Assembly: GCA_913056195.1 (NCBI GenBank)
Contig: CAJXMF010000017.1
Location: 1 to 44,633 of the forward strand
Reading direction: 5' to 3'
DNA from: an uncultured Methylococcaceae bacterium
GTDB taxonomy: Bacteria > Pseudomonadota > Gammaproteobacteria > Methylococcales > Methylomonadaceae
DNA length: 44,633 nt
Shown here: positions 16,788 through 26,148 of the stretch, one piece after another
Numbering within the stretch: position 1 is the first letter of the stretch
Layout: every line of letters starts with the position of its first letter
Translations under genes and position numbers: made by a program
The notes under the pieces: generated by a model
What the model was told of the DNA's origin: nothing
What the model saw: only the letters and a program-made list of their open reading frames with translations
Database searches by the model: none

Positions 16788-18095
16788 TCAGCGTGCATCA
16801 ATGGGAATGACATCGCGCTTTTCAGGGCCTAAGTATAGCTGTCTGGGACGACCGATAGGCGTGGATGGATCGGCCATCATTTCCAGCCAATGCGCCAACC
16901 AGCCCGAGGTTCTGGCAATAGCGAACATAACGGTAAACATTTCTTCAGGAATATTCAAGGCACGATAGATGACGCCAGAATAGAAATCGACATTGGGATA
17001 CAATTTGCGCTCAATGAAGTATTCATCTTTCAAGGCGTATTCCTCCAATGCCAGCGCCAATTCAAACAAAGGATCCTGTTTATGACAGTTTTCCAGCACC
17101 TCATAGCAGGCTTGACGAATAATTGTCGCCCGCGGATCAAAATTTTTATACACCCGATGGCCAAAACCCATCAGTCGAAACGGGTCGTCTTTATCTTTAG
17201 CTCGCGCAATAAATTCAGGAATCCTGTCCACACTGCCAATTTGTTTCAGCATGCGTAATACGGCTTCATTGGCGCCACCATGTGCAGGCCCCCAGAGTGC
17301 GGCAATACCCGCGGCAATACAGGCATAGGGATTAGCTCCCGTGCTGCCGGTCAGGCGAACAGTCGAGGTACTGGCATTTTGTTCATGATCGGCATGTAAA
17401 ATCAGCAACAGATTAAGCGCCTTTCTCTCAATGACATCGACCGTATAATTCGGATCGATATAATTGGGCGAGGAACGCGAAAACATCATATTTAGAAAGT
17501 TTTCACAATAGCCTAGGTCAAGCCGGGGATAAACAAACGGCTTACCCACCGAATGTCGATAGGAGGTTGCCGCAATGGTCGGCATTTTGGCGATCATCCG
17601 AACCGCACAGACCCTGCGGTGCTCAGGGTCTTGCATATTTAATTCGCTATGATAAAACGCTGATAAAGAGCCCACGACCCCGACCAGCATCGCCATAGGA
17701 TGCGCATCATGACTAAATCCATCAAAAAAGCTGCGCAAAGATTCATGTACCATGGAGCGATGTGCGACTTCTAAAGAAAAATCCTGTATTTGCGTCGAAT
17801 TCGGCAACTCGCCGTTCATCAACAGATAAGCCACTTCCAGATAATGACAATGCTCCGCTAATTGTTCAATCGGATATCCCCGATACAACAACACACCCTT
17901 ATCGCCATCAATAAACGTAATATGACTTTTGCAACTGGCCGTTGCGGTAAATCCCGGGTCGTAAGTAAAGCAATCGAGATCTTTGTTAATAGCACGAATA
18001 TCAACCGTTTCCTTACCTAATGTGCCTTGTAGCAAGGGATATTCAACCGTCTTTCCGGTGCGGTTATGTCTGATAGATAAACTGTCTTTTGACAT
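16788..18095 (-). CDS. gltA: Citrate synthase (type II, hexameric)
   Basis: The 435-residue protein has the N-terminal domain of type II, NADH-regulated enzymes ([22 protein letters not shown]). Catalytic residues are in [26 protein letters not shown] and [14 protein letters not shown]. It condenses oxaloacetate with acetyl-CoA to start the TCA cycle. The end [16 protein letters not shown] is typical. It is transcribed toward hbpS and sdhCDAB; 132 bases, with a short REP-like stretch, separate it from the gene upstream of kdsB's MITE on the right and hbpS lies further left on the same strand. Confidence 0.97.
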   Translation of the reverse strand: MSKDSLSIRHNRTGKTVEYPLLQGTLGKETVDIRAINKDLDCFTYDPGFTATASCKSHITFIDGDKGVLLYRGYPIEQLAEHCHYLEVAYLLMNGELPNSTQIQDFSLEVAHRSMVHESLRSFFDGFSHDAHPMAMLVGVVGSLSAFYHSELNMQDPEHRRVCAVRMIAKMPTIAATSYRHSVGKPFVYPRLDLGYCENFLNMMFSRSSPNYIDPNYTVDVIERKALNLLLILHADHEQNASTSTVRLTGSTGANPYACIAAGIAALWGPAHGGANEAVLRMLKQIGSVDRIPEFIARAKDKDDPFRLMGFGHRVYKNFDPRATIIRQACYEVLENCHKQDPLFELALALEEYALKDEYFIERKLYPNVDFYSGVIYRALNIPEEMFTVMFAIARTSGWLAHWLEMMADPSTPIGRPRQLYLGPEKRDVIPIDAR

Positions 18096-18259
18096 TCAAT
18101 CCTGCCTGTTTTGGTTGCTGATAAAAAATACGGTTGTCGCAGCACATCGAAAAATGCAAGGATAACCTTTTAGCATGACCGGATTATTACACAACACCTT
18201 ATTGAGTCAAAATATTGAATCAAAGCAGTACCGGCCAACGTTTTATGAACGTTCCTTAA

Positions 18260-18330
18260 TACAGCACCAATTTTACCTTGATGGATAGTTTTATTCAGGC
18301 TATTGAAATCTATCCTGAATTGGTGCTGTA
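18260..18330. mobile_element. 71-bp MITE-like element with TA ends
   Basis: The element begins TACAGCACCAATT (18260-18272) and ends AATTGGTGCTGTA (18318-18330): 13-bp perfect terminal inverted repeats. Inside, GGATAG and CTATCC form a second pair, so the whole folds as one hairpin. TA at both tips is the target duplication expected of IS630/Tc1-mariner elements. It directly abuts the kdsB stop codon. A decayed relative lies at 44519-44595. No transposase is in the window. Confidence 0.65.
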
Positions 18331-19086
18331 CTAACTTAGAATCTGGTTGATTCGATGTAAGTCTTCCTCCGTATCAACCCCGGCTTCGGGTATTTTATCG
18401 ACGACTTTAACTTTTATGGTTTCACCATGCCACAACACGCGGAGTTGTTCCAGCGATTCTATTTTTTCAAGCGGCGATGCCGGCCACTGACAATAACGTT
18501 TTAAAAATGCCACCCGATAAGCATACATGCCAATATGTCGATAATACGGCAGTGCAACGTTATCAGGCAGGGATTCAGGAAAATGCTCCCGATGCCACGG
18601 AATCGGCGCCCGACTAAAATACAAGGCATAATCGTCATGATCCAAAACAACCTTAACCGCATTGGCATTAAAAACCTCATGCCGGTCGCTCACACGGGCG
18701 GCCAACGTGGACATATCCGCCTTCGTCTGCCGCATTAAAACCTTGGCGACATCGTTGATATAAGCCGCTGGAATCAAGGGTTCATCACCTTGCAGATTGA
18801 CGATAACAACATCGTCTGGCCATTCCATGGTCTCGGCCACTTCGGCGATACGCTCAGTACCGGATTGATGCGTCGTTTGCGTCATCACGCTGTCCAGCCC
18901 CAATGCCTTGACAGCCTTAAAAATACGCTCATCATCGGTTGCGACAACAACCTGCTCGGCATCAGCCGCCAGCGCCCGCTCAGAGACATGCTGAATCATC
19001 GGTTTGCCGGCAATATCCAGCAACGGCTTACCTGGCAGACGGGTCGAACCATAACGCGCCGGAATGACGACTTTAAACCCGGCCAT
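18331..19086 (-). CDS. kdsB: 3-deoxy-manno-octulosonate cytidylyltransferase (CMP-KDO synthetase)
   Basis: A 251-residue nucleotidyltransferase that activates KDO with CTP for lipid A-core assembly. It shows the CTP loop IPARYGSTRLPGKPL (about 7-21), the VNLQGDEPLIP motif, and the family block YYRHIGMYAYRVAFLKRY. Its start overlaps the Trm112 gene by one base. The stop codon touches the MITE-like element, so the last few residues could have been reshaped by that insertion, though length is normal. Confidence 0.96.
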   Translation of the reverse strand: MAGFKVVIPARYGSTRLPGKPLLDIAGKPMIQHVSERALAADAEQVVVATDDERIFKAVKALGLDSVMTQTTHQSGTERIAEVAETMEWPDDVVIVNLQGDEPLIPAAYINDVAKVLMRQTKADMSTLAARVSDRHEVFNANAVKVVLDHDDYALYFSRAPIPWHREHFPESLPDNVALPYYRHIGMYAYRVAFLKRYCQWPASPLEKIESLEQLRVLWHGETIKVKVVDKIPEAGVDTEEDLHRINQILS

Positions 19087-19277
19087 TATTTTCTCAGCGC
19101 ATCAACTTCTTCATGACTTAATTCGCGTGCTTCATCTTCCAGCATCACGGGAATATCATCACGAATCGGAAATGCCAGGCGGTCGGCCTTGCAAATCAAT
19201 TCCTGCTGCTCTTTATGATAAATCAAACTGCTTTTACAAATCGGACAGGCCAATATATCCAGTAATTTTTTATCCAT
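19086..19277 (-). CDS. ycaR: Trm112/YcaR-family small zinc-binding protein
   Basis: A 63-residue protein with [17 protein letters not shown], where CxxC is a zinc-binding half-site, and the family segment [20 protein letters not shown]. Bacterial members usually sit between lpxK and kdsB, as here, overlapping each by one base. Trm112 proteins act as activators of methyltransferases in other domains; the bacterial role is not established. Confidence 0.92.
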   Translation of the reverse strand: MDKKLLDILACPICKSSLIYHKEQQELICKADRLAFPIRDDIPVMLEDEARELSHEEVDALRK

Positions 19278-20266
19278 TATTTTAGATTGAGTCGTTGTTT
19301 AAGTTGTTGAATGAAATTTGAGTCGGGTTTAGCCTGTATCGGCACCGCCCAAACGTTATTGGTGGCAAAGGCGCGACATTTCACCGCATCCTTTTCGGTC
19401 ATCAACACCGGCTGCCGGTCGTTAAAATCCAGATCTTCGGCTGCAAAGGGGTAATGATCGGGAAATGCGTGCGGTTTTATATTCAAACCATGTTGCCGTA
19501 ACAATTGAAAAAAACGTTGCGGATTGCCGATTCCCGCGACCGCATGACAGGATTGTGCTTTAAAATCACTCAACGGCTTCACCGCTGCCGTTTGTAGATT
19601 AACCGCCGTGCTACCGACAAATCGCATGGCATATTCAAAATCCTCTTGTTTCTGACCGTTTACGATAGCCAGGTCAACCTCACGCAAACGTTCCACTGGC
19701 TCCCGCAATGGCCCCGCCGGCAAGCAATAGCCATTGCCGAACCGACGCTCGCCATCAATGACGGCAATTTCCAGATTTCGCTGCAAGGCATAGTGTTGCA
19801 AACCATCATCAGAAATTAAAATATCGCAGTTTTCATGGTCGATAAGAAACTGCCCGGCGACGGCCCGCTTAACACAAACCGCAACCGGAACCTGCGCTTT
19901 CTCGCGAATCAAAACAGCTTCATCCCCCACTTCAGCGGCAGAAGTCTGCGCAGTAACCAGACGCGGTTGTTCACTGTTTTGACCGCCATAGCCACGACTG
20001 ATAACCCCGGGATTAAACCCCTGCTGCTGCAAAAAATTCGCCATCCAGATCACCAATGGGGTTTTACCGGTTCCCCCGACGGTAATATTGCCAACGACGA
20101 TAACCGGAACCGCTAAGCGGACACTTTTTAACAGCCCTTTACGGTATAAAAAACGCCGCAACCGAATAATATCGACATAAATCAAGGAAAAAGGCGCCAG
20201 CAACACCGACACGTACATGTCGTTGTACCAGGCATCCTGTATCCATCGCGTCAATGTTTTCTTCAT
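19277..20266 (-). CDS. lpxK: Tetraacyldisaccharide 4'-kinase
   Basis: A 329-residue membrane-associated kinase that phosphorylates the lipid A precursor at the 4' position. The P-loop is in [10 protein letters not shown] (about 60-69), followed by ISRGYGG and the DDGLQHYAL motif. The N-terminal hydrophobic helix (about 18-35) would lie against the inner membrane. Overlaps of four bases with exbD upstream and one with ycaR downstream indicate one operon. Confidence 0.95.
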   Translation of the reverse strand: MKKTLTRWIQDAWYNDMYVSVLLAPFSLIYVDIIRLRRFLYRKGLLKSVRLAVPVIVVGNITVGGTGKTPLVIWMANFLQQQGFNPGVISRGYGGQNSEQPRLVTAQTSAAEVGDEAVLIREKAQVPVAVCVKRAVAGQFLIDHENCDILISDDGLQHYALQRNLEIAVIDGERRFGNGYCLPAGPLREPVERLREVDLAIVNGQKQEDFEYAMRFVGSTAVNLQTAAVKPLSDFKAQSCHAVAGIGNPQRFFQLLRQHGLNIKPHAFPDHYPFAAEDLDFNDRQPVLMTEKDAVKCRAFATNNVWAVPIQAKPDSNFIQQLKQRLNLK

Positions 20267-20700
20267 TGTTTTGGCACCGAATTCCGGGTCGCAAAATCAA
20301 TTTGTTTGAATCCCAATCGACCGGCAACATCTAATACACTGATAACGGCCTGAAAGGGTGTTTTACTATCGGCATTAATAATCACCGGAATTTTTCGGTT
20401 ACTGCCCGCCGTTTGAATCAGCGCACGCTTTAATGTCGACACCTTTCGATTTATCAACTGATGAAACTTGCCTTTGGCATCCGCAATAAAATAATCGCCA
20501 TCGGCATTAATCATCAAGGTAATAACTTTCGGCTTTTCCTTGCTCTCCTGCCCTTTCGCTTCGGGTAACTTGATGGTCAGCTCAGTTTGCCGGTTAAATG
20601 TGGTCGTGACCATAAAAAAAATCAGCAACAAAAAAACCACATCGATCATCGGCGTCATCGAAATTTCCAAAGGCGCTTTTTTACGGCGGCGAAAATCCAT
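20263..20700 (-). CDS. exbD: ExbD/TolR-family biopolymer transport protein
   Basis: A 145-residue protein with one N-terminal membrane helix, TPMIDVVFLLLIFF, whose aspartate is the proton-carrying residue, followed by a periplasmic domain. It works with an ExbB/TolQ ring to couple proton flow to envelope machinery. This copy is in the exbB-exbD-lpxK arrangement known from several gammaproteobacteria, where its partner is not always TonB. It overlaps lpxK by four bases. Confidence 0.9.
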   Translation of the reverse strand: MDFRRRKKAPLEISMTPMIDVVFLLLIFFMVTTTFNRQTELTIKLPEAKGQESKEKPKVITLMINADGDYFIADAKGKFHQLINRKVSTLKRALIQTAGSNRKIPVIINADSKTPFQAVISVLDVAGRLGFKQIDFATRNSVPKQ

Positions 20701-21314
20701 CAGGCCTCCTCTCTGTCACCGTGCATGATATCGATCAAGCGCAATGATTCTTCTTCCATTCTAACCACATATTCATCAACCAGACGTTCAAAATAGCGAT
20801 AAAAAACCAGGCTGGGAATGGCGACGGTCAATCCGGCTGCGGTGGTAATCAAGGCCTCAGAAATACCTCCGGCTAAAATACCCGGATCTCCCACACCATG
20901 GATCATAATGGCCGAAAACACCTTGATCATGCCGATTACCGTACCTAACAAACCCAAAAGTGGCGATATGGAGGCAATTGTGCCCAATGCATTGAGATAG
21001 GTTTCCAGTTCATGCACCACCTGGTGTCCGGCTTCTTCGATACTGGCTTTCATGACCTCCCGACCATGTTGACTGTTGGCCAATCCCGCTGCCAAAATTG
21101 CCCCTAAAGGCGAGCTGAGCTTAATTCGACGGATGGCCGCTTCATCCAGTTTTTGAGCCCGATACAATTTCCAGATATGCGGCACCAGATCGGGTGGCAA
21201 GATTTTTTTTCGCTGTAAAGACCAAAACCTTTCGGCGATGATACCCATCGCGCCAATTGAACACAGGATGATTGGAATCATCATCCAGCCACCATTCTTG
21301 ATCAGTTCAAACAC
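20700..21314 (-). CDS. exbB: MotA/TolQ/ExbB proton channel family protein
   Basis: A 204-residue protein with three membrane segments: about 10-28, then a pair at about 115-135 and 150-172. The conserved SPLLGLLGTVIGMIKVF lies in the second segment. With exbD it forms the proton-driven stator-like complex. It heads the lpxK-kdsB operon. Its start is one base from the exbD gene end on the other side, indicating coupling. I could not identify a convincing promoter in the 112 bases upstream. Confidence 0.9.
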   Translation of the reverse strand: MFELIKNGGWMMIPIILCSIGAMGIIAERFWSLQRKKILPPDLVPHIWKLYRAQKLDEAAIRRIKLSSPLGAILAAGLANSQHGREVMKASIEEAGHQVVHELETYLNALGTIASISPLLGLLGTVIGMIKVFSAIMIHGVGDPGILAGGISEALITTAAGLTVAIPSLVFYRYFERLVDEYVVRMEEESLRLIDIMHGDREEA

Positions 21315-21426
21315 GTATCGTTTCCCTTCACTTAAAGTAAAACGCCCATTTTAGCCGATTGAGGTAAAATGCACATCCTATACTTCATTGGATAGCCATT
21401 GCCCGTCCCGTTCAGACTATCACGCT

Positions 21427-22611
21427 TCAAATGCTCGGCTTCATAACCTTGTCCGTTTTACCAATCCAGATGAAAGCGATTAAAAAAGCGACGCAACAAA
21501 CGCCTGCCGCCATGGAATAAACAAACGTAGCCCCCATCTCATCCCAAAAATAACCACTGAACAGACTTCCTAACATACCACCGAGTCCAAAGCTCATACT
21601 GCTGTATAACGCTTGCCCTTTACCTTGATGCTGGTCGCCAAAATACTGATGCACCAAATGAATGGCCGCGACATGAGAAGAGCCGAAAGTTGCCGCGTGC
21701 AAGCACTGGGCAATCGCCAAAATAACGAATTGATCGGCATAATGCGCAATCAACAGCCAGCGCACGATACTTAAAAAAACGCTGACCAGTAATAAAGTCC
21801 GCAGGGAAACCCACCTTAAAATGGGCTTGATCACTAAAAATAAAACAATCTCAGCACAAACGCCCAATGCCCATAACAGCCCGATGACAGAACCCGAATA
21901 GCCCAGCTTGGCCAAAAAAATGGAAAAGAAGACATAATAAGGCCCATGCGCCAATTGCAGGATCATATACACCAGAATAAACGCGATGATTTCTGGCCGC
22001 CGCAAGATGCGCCAAATACCGATACTGTCATGGGCGCTTGTCGTTATCCGCGCCTCGGGTGTTATCAATGCACTCAGCCAGATCAGGCCCAACAAGATGA
22101 TGATAATCTGTGGCAATAATGCAACCGGATAATGCTCGGCCAACCTGCCAATACCCAGCACCGTCAAAATAAATCCCACCGAGCCCCAGAGCCGAATCTG
22201 GCTGTATCGATGAGGGTCCTGCCGCAGATGAAACAAGGTGACCGCTTCAAACTGGGGCAAGGCCGCATTCCAGAAAAAGCTGAAAATGACCGTGAGCACG
22301 GCAAACCACAAATAACCGGAGAAATAGAGAAATCCTGCGAAAAACAGCGTTGCAAAAAAAGAAGCCAGACGGATAATGCGCAAACTTTTGCCCGTGTAAT
22401 CAGCAATAATCCCCCATAAATTGGGGGCGACAATCTTGGTTGCCACCATCAACGCCGATAATTCACCAATTTGCAGAGCGGAAAGGCCCTGACTTTCCAG
22501 ATACAGACTCCAATAGGGTAAAAAAGCACCGAGCGTTGCAAAATAGAAAAAGTAAAACCCCGACAAGCGCCAATATGGCACCTTGTCAGCCGCGCTTTTG
22601 TCTTGCATCAT
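21427..22611 (-). CDS. MFS permease, HcaT/PPP-like
   Basis: A 394-residue protein with 12 hydrophobic segments. Its N-terminus, WRLSGFYFFYFATLGAFLPY followed by WSLYLESQGLSALQIGEL, matches the HcaT/lactose-permease-like MFS family (3-phenylpropionate transporter class). The MFS loop motif is seen as PNLWGIIADYTGKSLRIIR. The substrate is not evident and no catabolic genes adjoin. It is on the same strand as exbB, about 110 bases upstream. Confidence 0.82.
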   Translation of the reverse strand: MMQDKSAADKVPYWRLSGFYFFYFATLGAFLPYWSLYLESQGLSALQIGELSALMVATKIVAPNLWGIIADYTGKSLRIIRLASFFATLFFAGFLYFSGYLWFAVLTVIFSFFWNAALPQFEAVTLFHLRQDPHRYSQIRLWGSVGFILTVLGIGRLAEHYPVALLPQIIIILLGLIWLSALITPEARITTSAHDSIGIWRILRRPEIIAFILVYMILQLAHGPYYVFFSIFLAKLGYSGSVIGLLWALGVCAEIVLFLVIKPILRWVSLRTLLLVSVFLSIVRWLLIAHYADQFVILAIAQCLHAATFGSSHVAAIHLVHQYFGDQHQGKGQALYSSMSFGLGGMLGSLFSGYFWDEMGATFVYSMAAGVCCVAFLIAFIWIGKTDKVMKPSI

Positions 22612-22713
22612 TCAGCGCCACCCAGGCTATCTTGTCGCTTTATACAACCATCAGGCATGGTCATTCCTCAAACCAAAATGCCCATTGTACTTTATCTTGT
22701 TAGCGGTATTTGT

Positions 22714-23241
22714 TCAGGCCGGTGATTTTTTATGTCTGAGCTGATACAACTTATCGCCAAGCTGTTGCAATTGCGATGCTGTCAGCTGCGCTTTAACCCT
22801 GGGCGCAAAATCTTCATCTTCACGATTGATATGCGCTCTTTGCAAGCGTTCAAATTCTTCGGCTAAATGCCTTAAATAATCCGTATTTTCAATTTTATCG
22901 GGTTGCGATAAACATTTGGCAAGACTGGCCCAGGATTTCTCGATTTCCTCATGATCCAAAAGCAATCTTTCGATCATGCCATCAACCAATGCAGATTGTC
23001 CAAGCATCATGGGAAACACGCCCTCTTCTTCATCACGGTGGTGCAGATGATTGGCAATATTGTAATGCCAATATGCCGACATACATTGATAAGCCAGGTC
23101 TTCATCGATACCTTGCCTGCCGATTTTGTCAACCAGCTGCAACAATGCCTCGCCGCGTTTCAGAAAGTCTTCATGACAGGCTTTGATGATAAACAGGCCA
23201 TTGGAAAAATCCGTTGCCGGATCATTGAATTGAATTTTCAT
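22714..23241 (-). CDS. Hemerythrin-like (HHE) protein
   Basis: A 175-residue all-helical protein. Candidate di-iron ligands lie in IKACHEDFLKRG (His23), the HLHHRDEEEGVF stretch, LLLDHEEIEKSW and RAHINREDEDFAP, the spacing expected of a four-helix hemerythrin domain. Such proteins bind O2 or NO or help repair iron-sulfur clusters. It lies directly downstream of the nar operon, past its terminator, on the same strand, suggesting a link to nitrate or NO metabolism. Confidence 0.82.
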   Translation of the reverse strand: MKIQFNDPATDFSNGLFIIKACHEDFLKRGEALLQLVDKIGRQGIDEDLAYQCMSAYWHYNIANHLHHRDEEEGVFPMMLGQSALVDGMIERLLLDHEEIEKSWASLAKCLSQPDKIENTDYLRHLAEEFERLQRAHINREDEDFAPRVKAQLTASQLQQLGDKLYQLRHKKSPA

Positions 23242-23260
23242 AGTGTGTAAGAAACCAATG

Positions 23261-23296
23261 CTCCAGACAGTAATGACTTATGAAAACTGTCCGGAG
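23261..23296. promoter_or_regulatory. Inverted repeat upstream of the hemerythrin-like gene
   Basis: CTCCAGACAGT (23261-23271) and ACTGTCCGGAG (23286-23296) pair over 10 of 11 positions around a 14-base spacer. It lies 20-55 bases before the hemerythrin start, between it and the nar terminator, so it is a candidate operator or leader hairpin. Confidence 0.45.
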
Positions 23297-23301
23297 TATT
23301 G

Positions 23302-23334
23302 AAAAACGGGAGTGTGCAATATTACACATTCCCG
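23302..23334 (-). terminator. Rho-independent terminator of narGHJI
   Basis: Read on the minus strand just after the narI stop, arms CGGGAATGTG and CACACTCCCG (10 base pairs including one G-T) close an eight-base loop and are followed by TTTTTC. This is the clearest intrinsic terminator in the window. Confidence 0.8.
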
Positions 23335-23340
23335 AATAGA

Positions 23341-24036
23341 TTAACGGGATTTTACGAATTTTGTTCTAACCAGTTGATAAGGCCTGAACATGTATCCCAG
23401 GGGGGCACTCCAGACATGCACCAGACGACTGAATGGAAACAGAAAAAACACGCTCATGCCTAAAAACAAGTGCAATTTATAAATAAAGCCGACATTATCC
23501 AACAGATGATAGTCCGGATTTAAAGCCAATATGCTTTGCACCCAATCCGCCAAGGCCACCATCGTCGAAGCATCACCACCAATGACATGAATGATGGAAA
23601 ACATAATCGTGATCAAGCCCACTGCCAGTGTAACTAAAATCCAGTCCAGAATAAAAATATCCATAAACCGGCTGTTAGCGCGAACTCTCGGATTAAACAT
23701 GCGCCTGCGCCATAGAATAACACCGCCCATCATACAGAACAAACCAAAAACAGCGCCTAATAAGATGGCAATAATCTGGTGTACCATATCGGAAATACCT
23801 AATCCTAAAAAGACAGTATGCGGCGTCACAAGCCCTGCAAAATGCCCAAAAAACAAGGCCAGAATACCGATATGAAACAGAATACTGCCCTTTCGTAATT
23901 GCTCTTTTTCAAACAATTGGCTGGAATCGGCTTTCCAGGTGTATTGCTCGCGATCAAAGCGGATTAAACTGCCTAGAATAAAGGTCGTCAGCGCAATATA
24001 AGGATAAACGCCAAAAATCATATTCGATAAATTCAT
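23341..24036 (-). CDS. narI: Respiratory nitrate reductase gamma subunit (cytochrome b)
   Basis: A 231-residue protein (E. coli NarI 225) with five membrane helices. It oxidises quinol at the periplasmic face and passes electrons through two b hemes to NarH. Histidines near HIGILALFFGHFAG and LHLFLGMSVFFLFPFSRLVH fit the heme ligands. It is the last gene of the operon and is followed by a strong terminator. Confidence 0.96.
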   Translation of the reverse strand: MNLSNMIFGVYPYIALTTFILGSLIRFDREQYTWKADSSQLFEKEQLRKGSILFHIGILALFFGHFAGLVTPHTVFLGLGISDMVHQIIAILLGAVFGLFCMMGGVILWRRRMFNPRVRANSRFMDIFILDWILVTLAVGLITIMFSIIHVIGGDASTMVALADWVQSILALNPDYHLLDNVGFIYKLHLFLGMSVFFLFPFSRLVHVWSAPLGYMFRPYQLVRTKFVKSR

Positions 24037-24044
24037 ATCATCAC

Positions 24045-24569
24045 CTATGCCGCAATATTGGCTAATTCGCCATGACGTTCAATTAAGCGAAGCAACGGCG
24101 CATAAGGGCTGTCCGCCTGCTCCAGATTACTGGCGATAATATCGATCGCCTGCGTGGTTTGCTGTAAAAATTGCCGGGCGCTGGCTTCATCATCCATCGT
24201 CGCGACATATTCCAGAATCAACGGCAGATAGTCAGGCAATTCGCCATCCGCAATTTCAAAGCCGGTTTTTTTATACAGTTCCGATAACTCAATCAAAGCC
24301 GGTCCACGGTCTCTGTCCTGCTCATCAAACAGATGAAAGGTCAGGTACAGTGAGTGCTGGCTGTTTAAATCAAAGGTATCGACATAGGCCGCCTGAAACC
24401 GGGTTATCGGCAAGGATGATGCCCAATCGACAAATGCTGACAAAACCGGCTGGTCTTCTGGCGTAATATCAGGGCCTGCCAGCAAGGCTTTTATATCGTC
24501 CCAATGATCTGTCATCTGTTTATCGGGATAATCCAACAGAACAGACAATACTTTATAGACTGGAATCAT
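24045..24569 (-). CDS. narJ: Nitrate reductase molybdenum cofactor assembly chaperone
   Basis: A 174-residue helical, acidic cytoplasmic protein of the NarJ/TorD type (E. coli NarJ about 236, so short). It starts with YKVLSVLLDYPDKQM, and the block RGPALIELSELYKKTGFEI followed by LPDYLPLILEYVA is the family core. It holds apo-NarGH for cofactor insertion and is not part of the final enzyme. The start overlaps narH by four bases. Confidence 0.93.
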   Translation of the reverse strand: MIPVYKVLSVLLDYPDKQMTDHWDDIKALLAGPDITPEDQPVLSAFVDWASSLPITRFQAAYVDTFDLNSQHSLYLTFHLFDEQDRDRGPALIELSELYKKTGFEIADGELPDYLPLILEYVATMDDEASARQFLQQTTQAIDIIASNLEQADSPYAPLLRLIERHGELANIAA

Positions 24570-26137
24570 ACTTTTTCCCCATCAGAACGTTTAGCCGCTG
24601 GATGATAACGAACAAACTGCAGAATATCTTCCGTCTTCTTGCGTCGATCTGGAAACAACGAGGCTTCCGGGCTGATACTGCAACCATCATTGCCAAAGGT
24701 GAAACCATTTTGCCCTTGAAAACTGTGAAAATCTTCCTGCCTCAGTTCTTCATGACTGGTAGGAATCACAAAGCGGTCTTCATAATTGGCGATAGCCATA
24801 TAGCGATACATTTCCCGCACCTGGCTTTCGCTCAGCCCCACTTCCTCCAGCACTGCCAGATCAGTTTTGTTTTCCACATTCAACGAACGATAAAAACTAC
24901 GCATGGCAATCAGGCGCTTTAAAGCCAAAATAACAGGCTCTTCTTTGCCAGCCGTAAACATATTGGCCAAATATTTTATCGGCATCCGTAATGTTTCAAT
25001 TTTAGGAATCACGCCATCTGGCGCTGTTTCAAGATTACCCTGATCAATTTGTGACTGCACCGGCGATAATGGCGGTACATACCAAACCATCGGCAAGGTT
25101 CGAAATTCCGGATGCAGCGGAAACGCGACCTTCCAATCCTTAATCAACTTATAAATCGGTGATTGCTGAGCCGCTTCTAACCATGACTCAGGAATACCAT
25201 CGGCCTTGGCCTGTGCAATGACATCAGGATCATTTGGATCCAGAAACAAATCCAGTTGTGCCTGGTACAAATCCTGTTCATTTTCAACCGAAGCCAGCTC
25301 CGAAATGCGATCAGCATCGTATAACATGACGCCGTTATAGCGAATTCTACCCACACAGGATTCGGAACAAACCGTTGGCAGCCCCGATTCGACCCGTGGA
25401 TAACAGCCGGTGCATTTTTCCGCTTTACCGGACTCCCAGTTATAGAACATTTTTTTGTACGGGCAGGCACTGATACACATGCGCCAGCTACGGCATTTAT
25501 CCTGATCGACCAGAACGATCCCATCCTCTTCCCGTTTATACAAAGAGCCGGATGGACACGCCGCCACACAGGAAGGGTTCGCGCAATGATTACACATACG
25601 CGGCAAATACATCATGAACGACTGTTCAAATTCGGCATAGACCTGTTTTTCCATATCGCCGAAATTTTTGTCTGCACCCCGCTGTTTAAAGGGGCCGCCC
25701 ATATCATCTTCCCAGTTAGGCCCCCATTCGATTTTTTCCATGCGGTGACCATCAATCAATGACCGTGGCTGTGCTGTCGGTGTCGCTTCTGACAATGGCG
25801 TGTTCTGCAAATGCGCATAATCAAAGGTAAACGGTTCATAATAATCATCAATCGTCGGCATATTGGGATTTTGAAAGATATTTTTCAGAATTGTCCGGCG
25901 ATTGCCTGATTTCAATTGTAATTCACCATTAACCAGCTCCCAGCCCCCGTTCCACTGCTCCTGATCCTCCCAGTTTTTGGGGTAACCAATGCCGGGTTTG
26001 CTCTCGACATTGTTAAACCAGGCGTATTCCACCCCTTTGCGGTTGGTCCAGACATTTTTACAGGTCACCGAACAGGTATGGCAACCGATACATTTGTCGA
26101 GATTGAATACCAGCGAGAAATTAGCTCTTACTTTCAT
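24566..26137 (-). CDS. narH: Respiratory nitrate reductase beta subunit
   Basis: A 523-residue ferredoxin-type subunit (E. coli 512) with all four cysteine clusters: CIGCHTCSVTCKNVW (about 16-30), CNHCANPSCVAACPSG, CRSWRMCISACPYKK, and CTGCYPRVESGLPTVC. The tryptophan in CRSWRMC marks the [3Fe-4S] cluster. It carries electrons from NarI to NarG on the cytoplasmic face. It starts 11 bases after narG. Confidence 0.97.
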   Translation of the reverse strand: MKVRANFSLVFNLDKCIGCHTCSVTCKNVWTNRKGVEYAWFNNVESKPGIGYPKNWEDQEQWNGGWELVNGELQLKSGNRRTILKNIFQNPNMPTIDDYYEPFTFDYAHLQNTPLSEATPTAQPRSLIDGHRMEKIEWGPNWEDDMGGPFKQRGADKNFGDMEKQVYAEFEQSFMMYLPRMCNHCANPSCVAACPSGSLYKREEDGIVLVDQDKCRSWRMCISACPYKKMFYNWESGKAEKCTGCYPRVESGLPTVCSESCVGRIRYNGVMLYDADRISELASVENEQDLYQAQLDLFLDPNDPDVIAQAKADGIPESWLEAAQQSPIYKLIKDWKVAFPLHPEFRTLPMVWYVPPLSPVQSQIDQGNLETAPDGVIPKIETLRMPIKYLANMFTAGKEEPVILALKRLIAMRSFYRSLNVENKTDLAVLEEVGLSESQVREMYRYMAIANYEDRFVIPTSHEELRQEDFHSFQGQNGFTFGNDGCSISPEASLFPDRRKKTEDILQFVRYHPAAKRSDGEKV

Positions 26138-26148
26138 TGTATTGTCCT

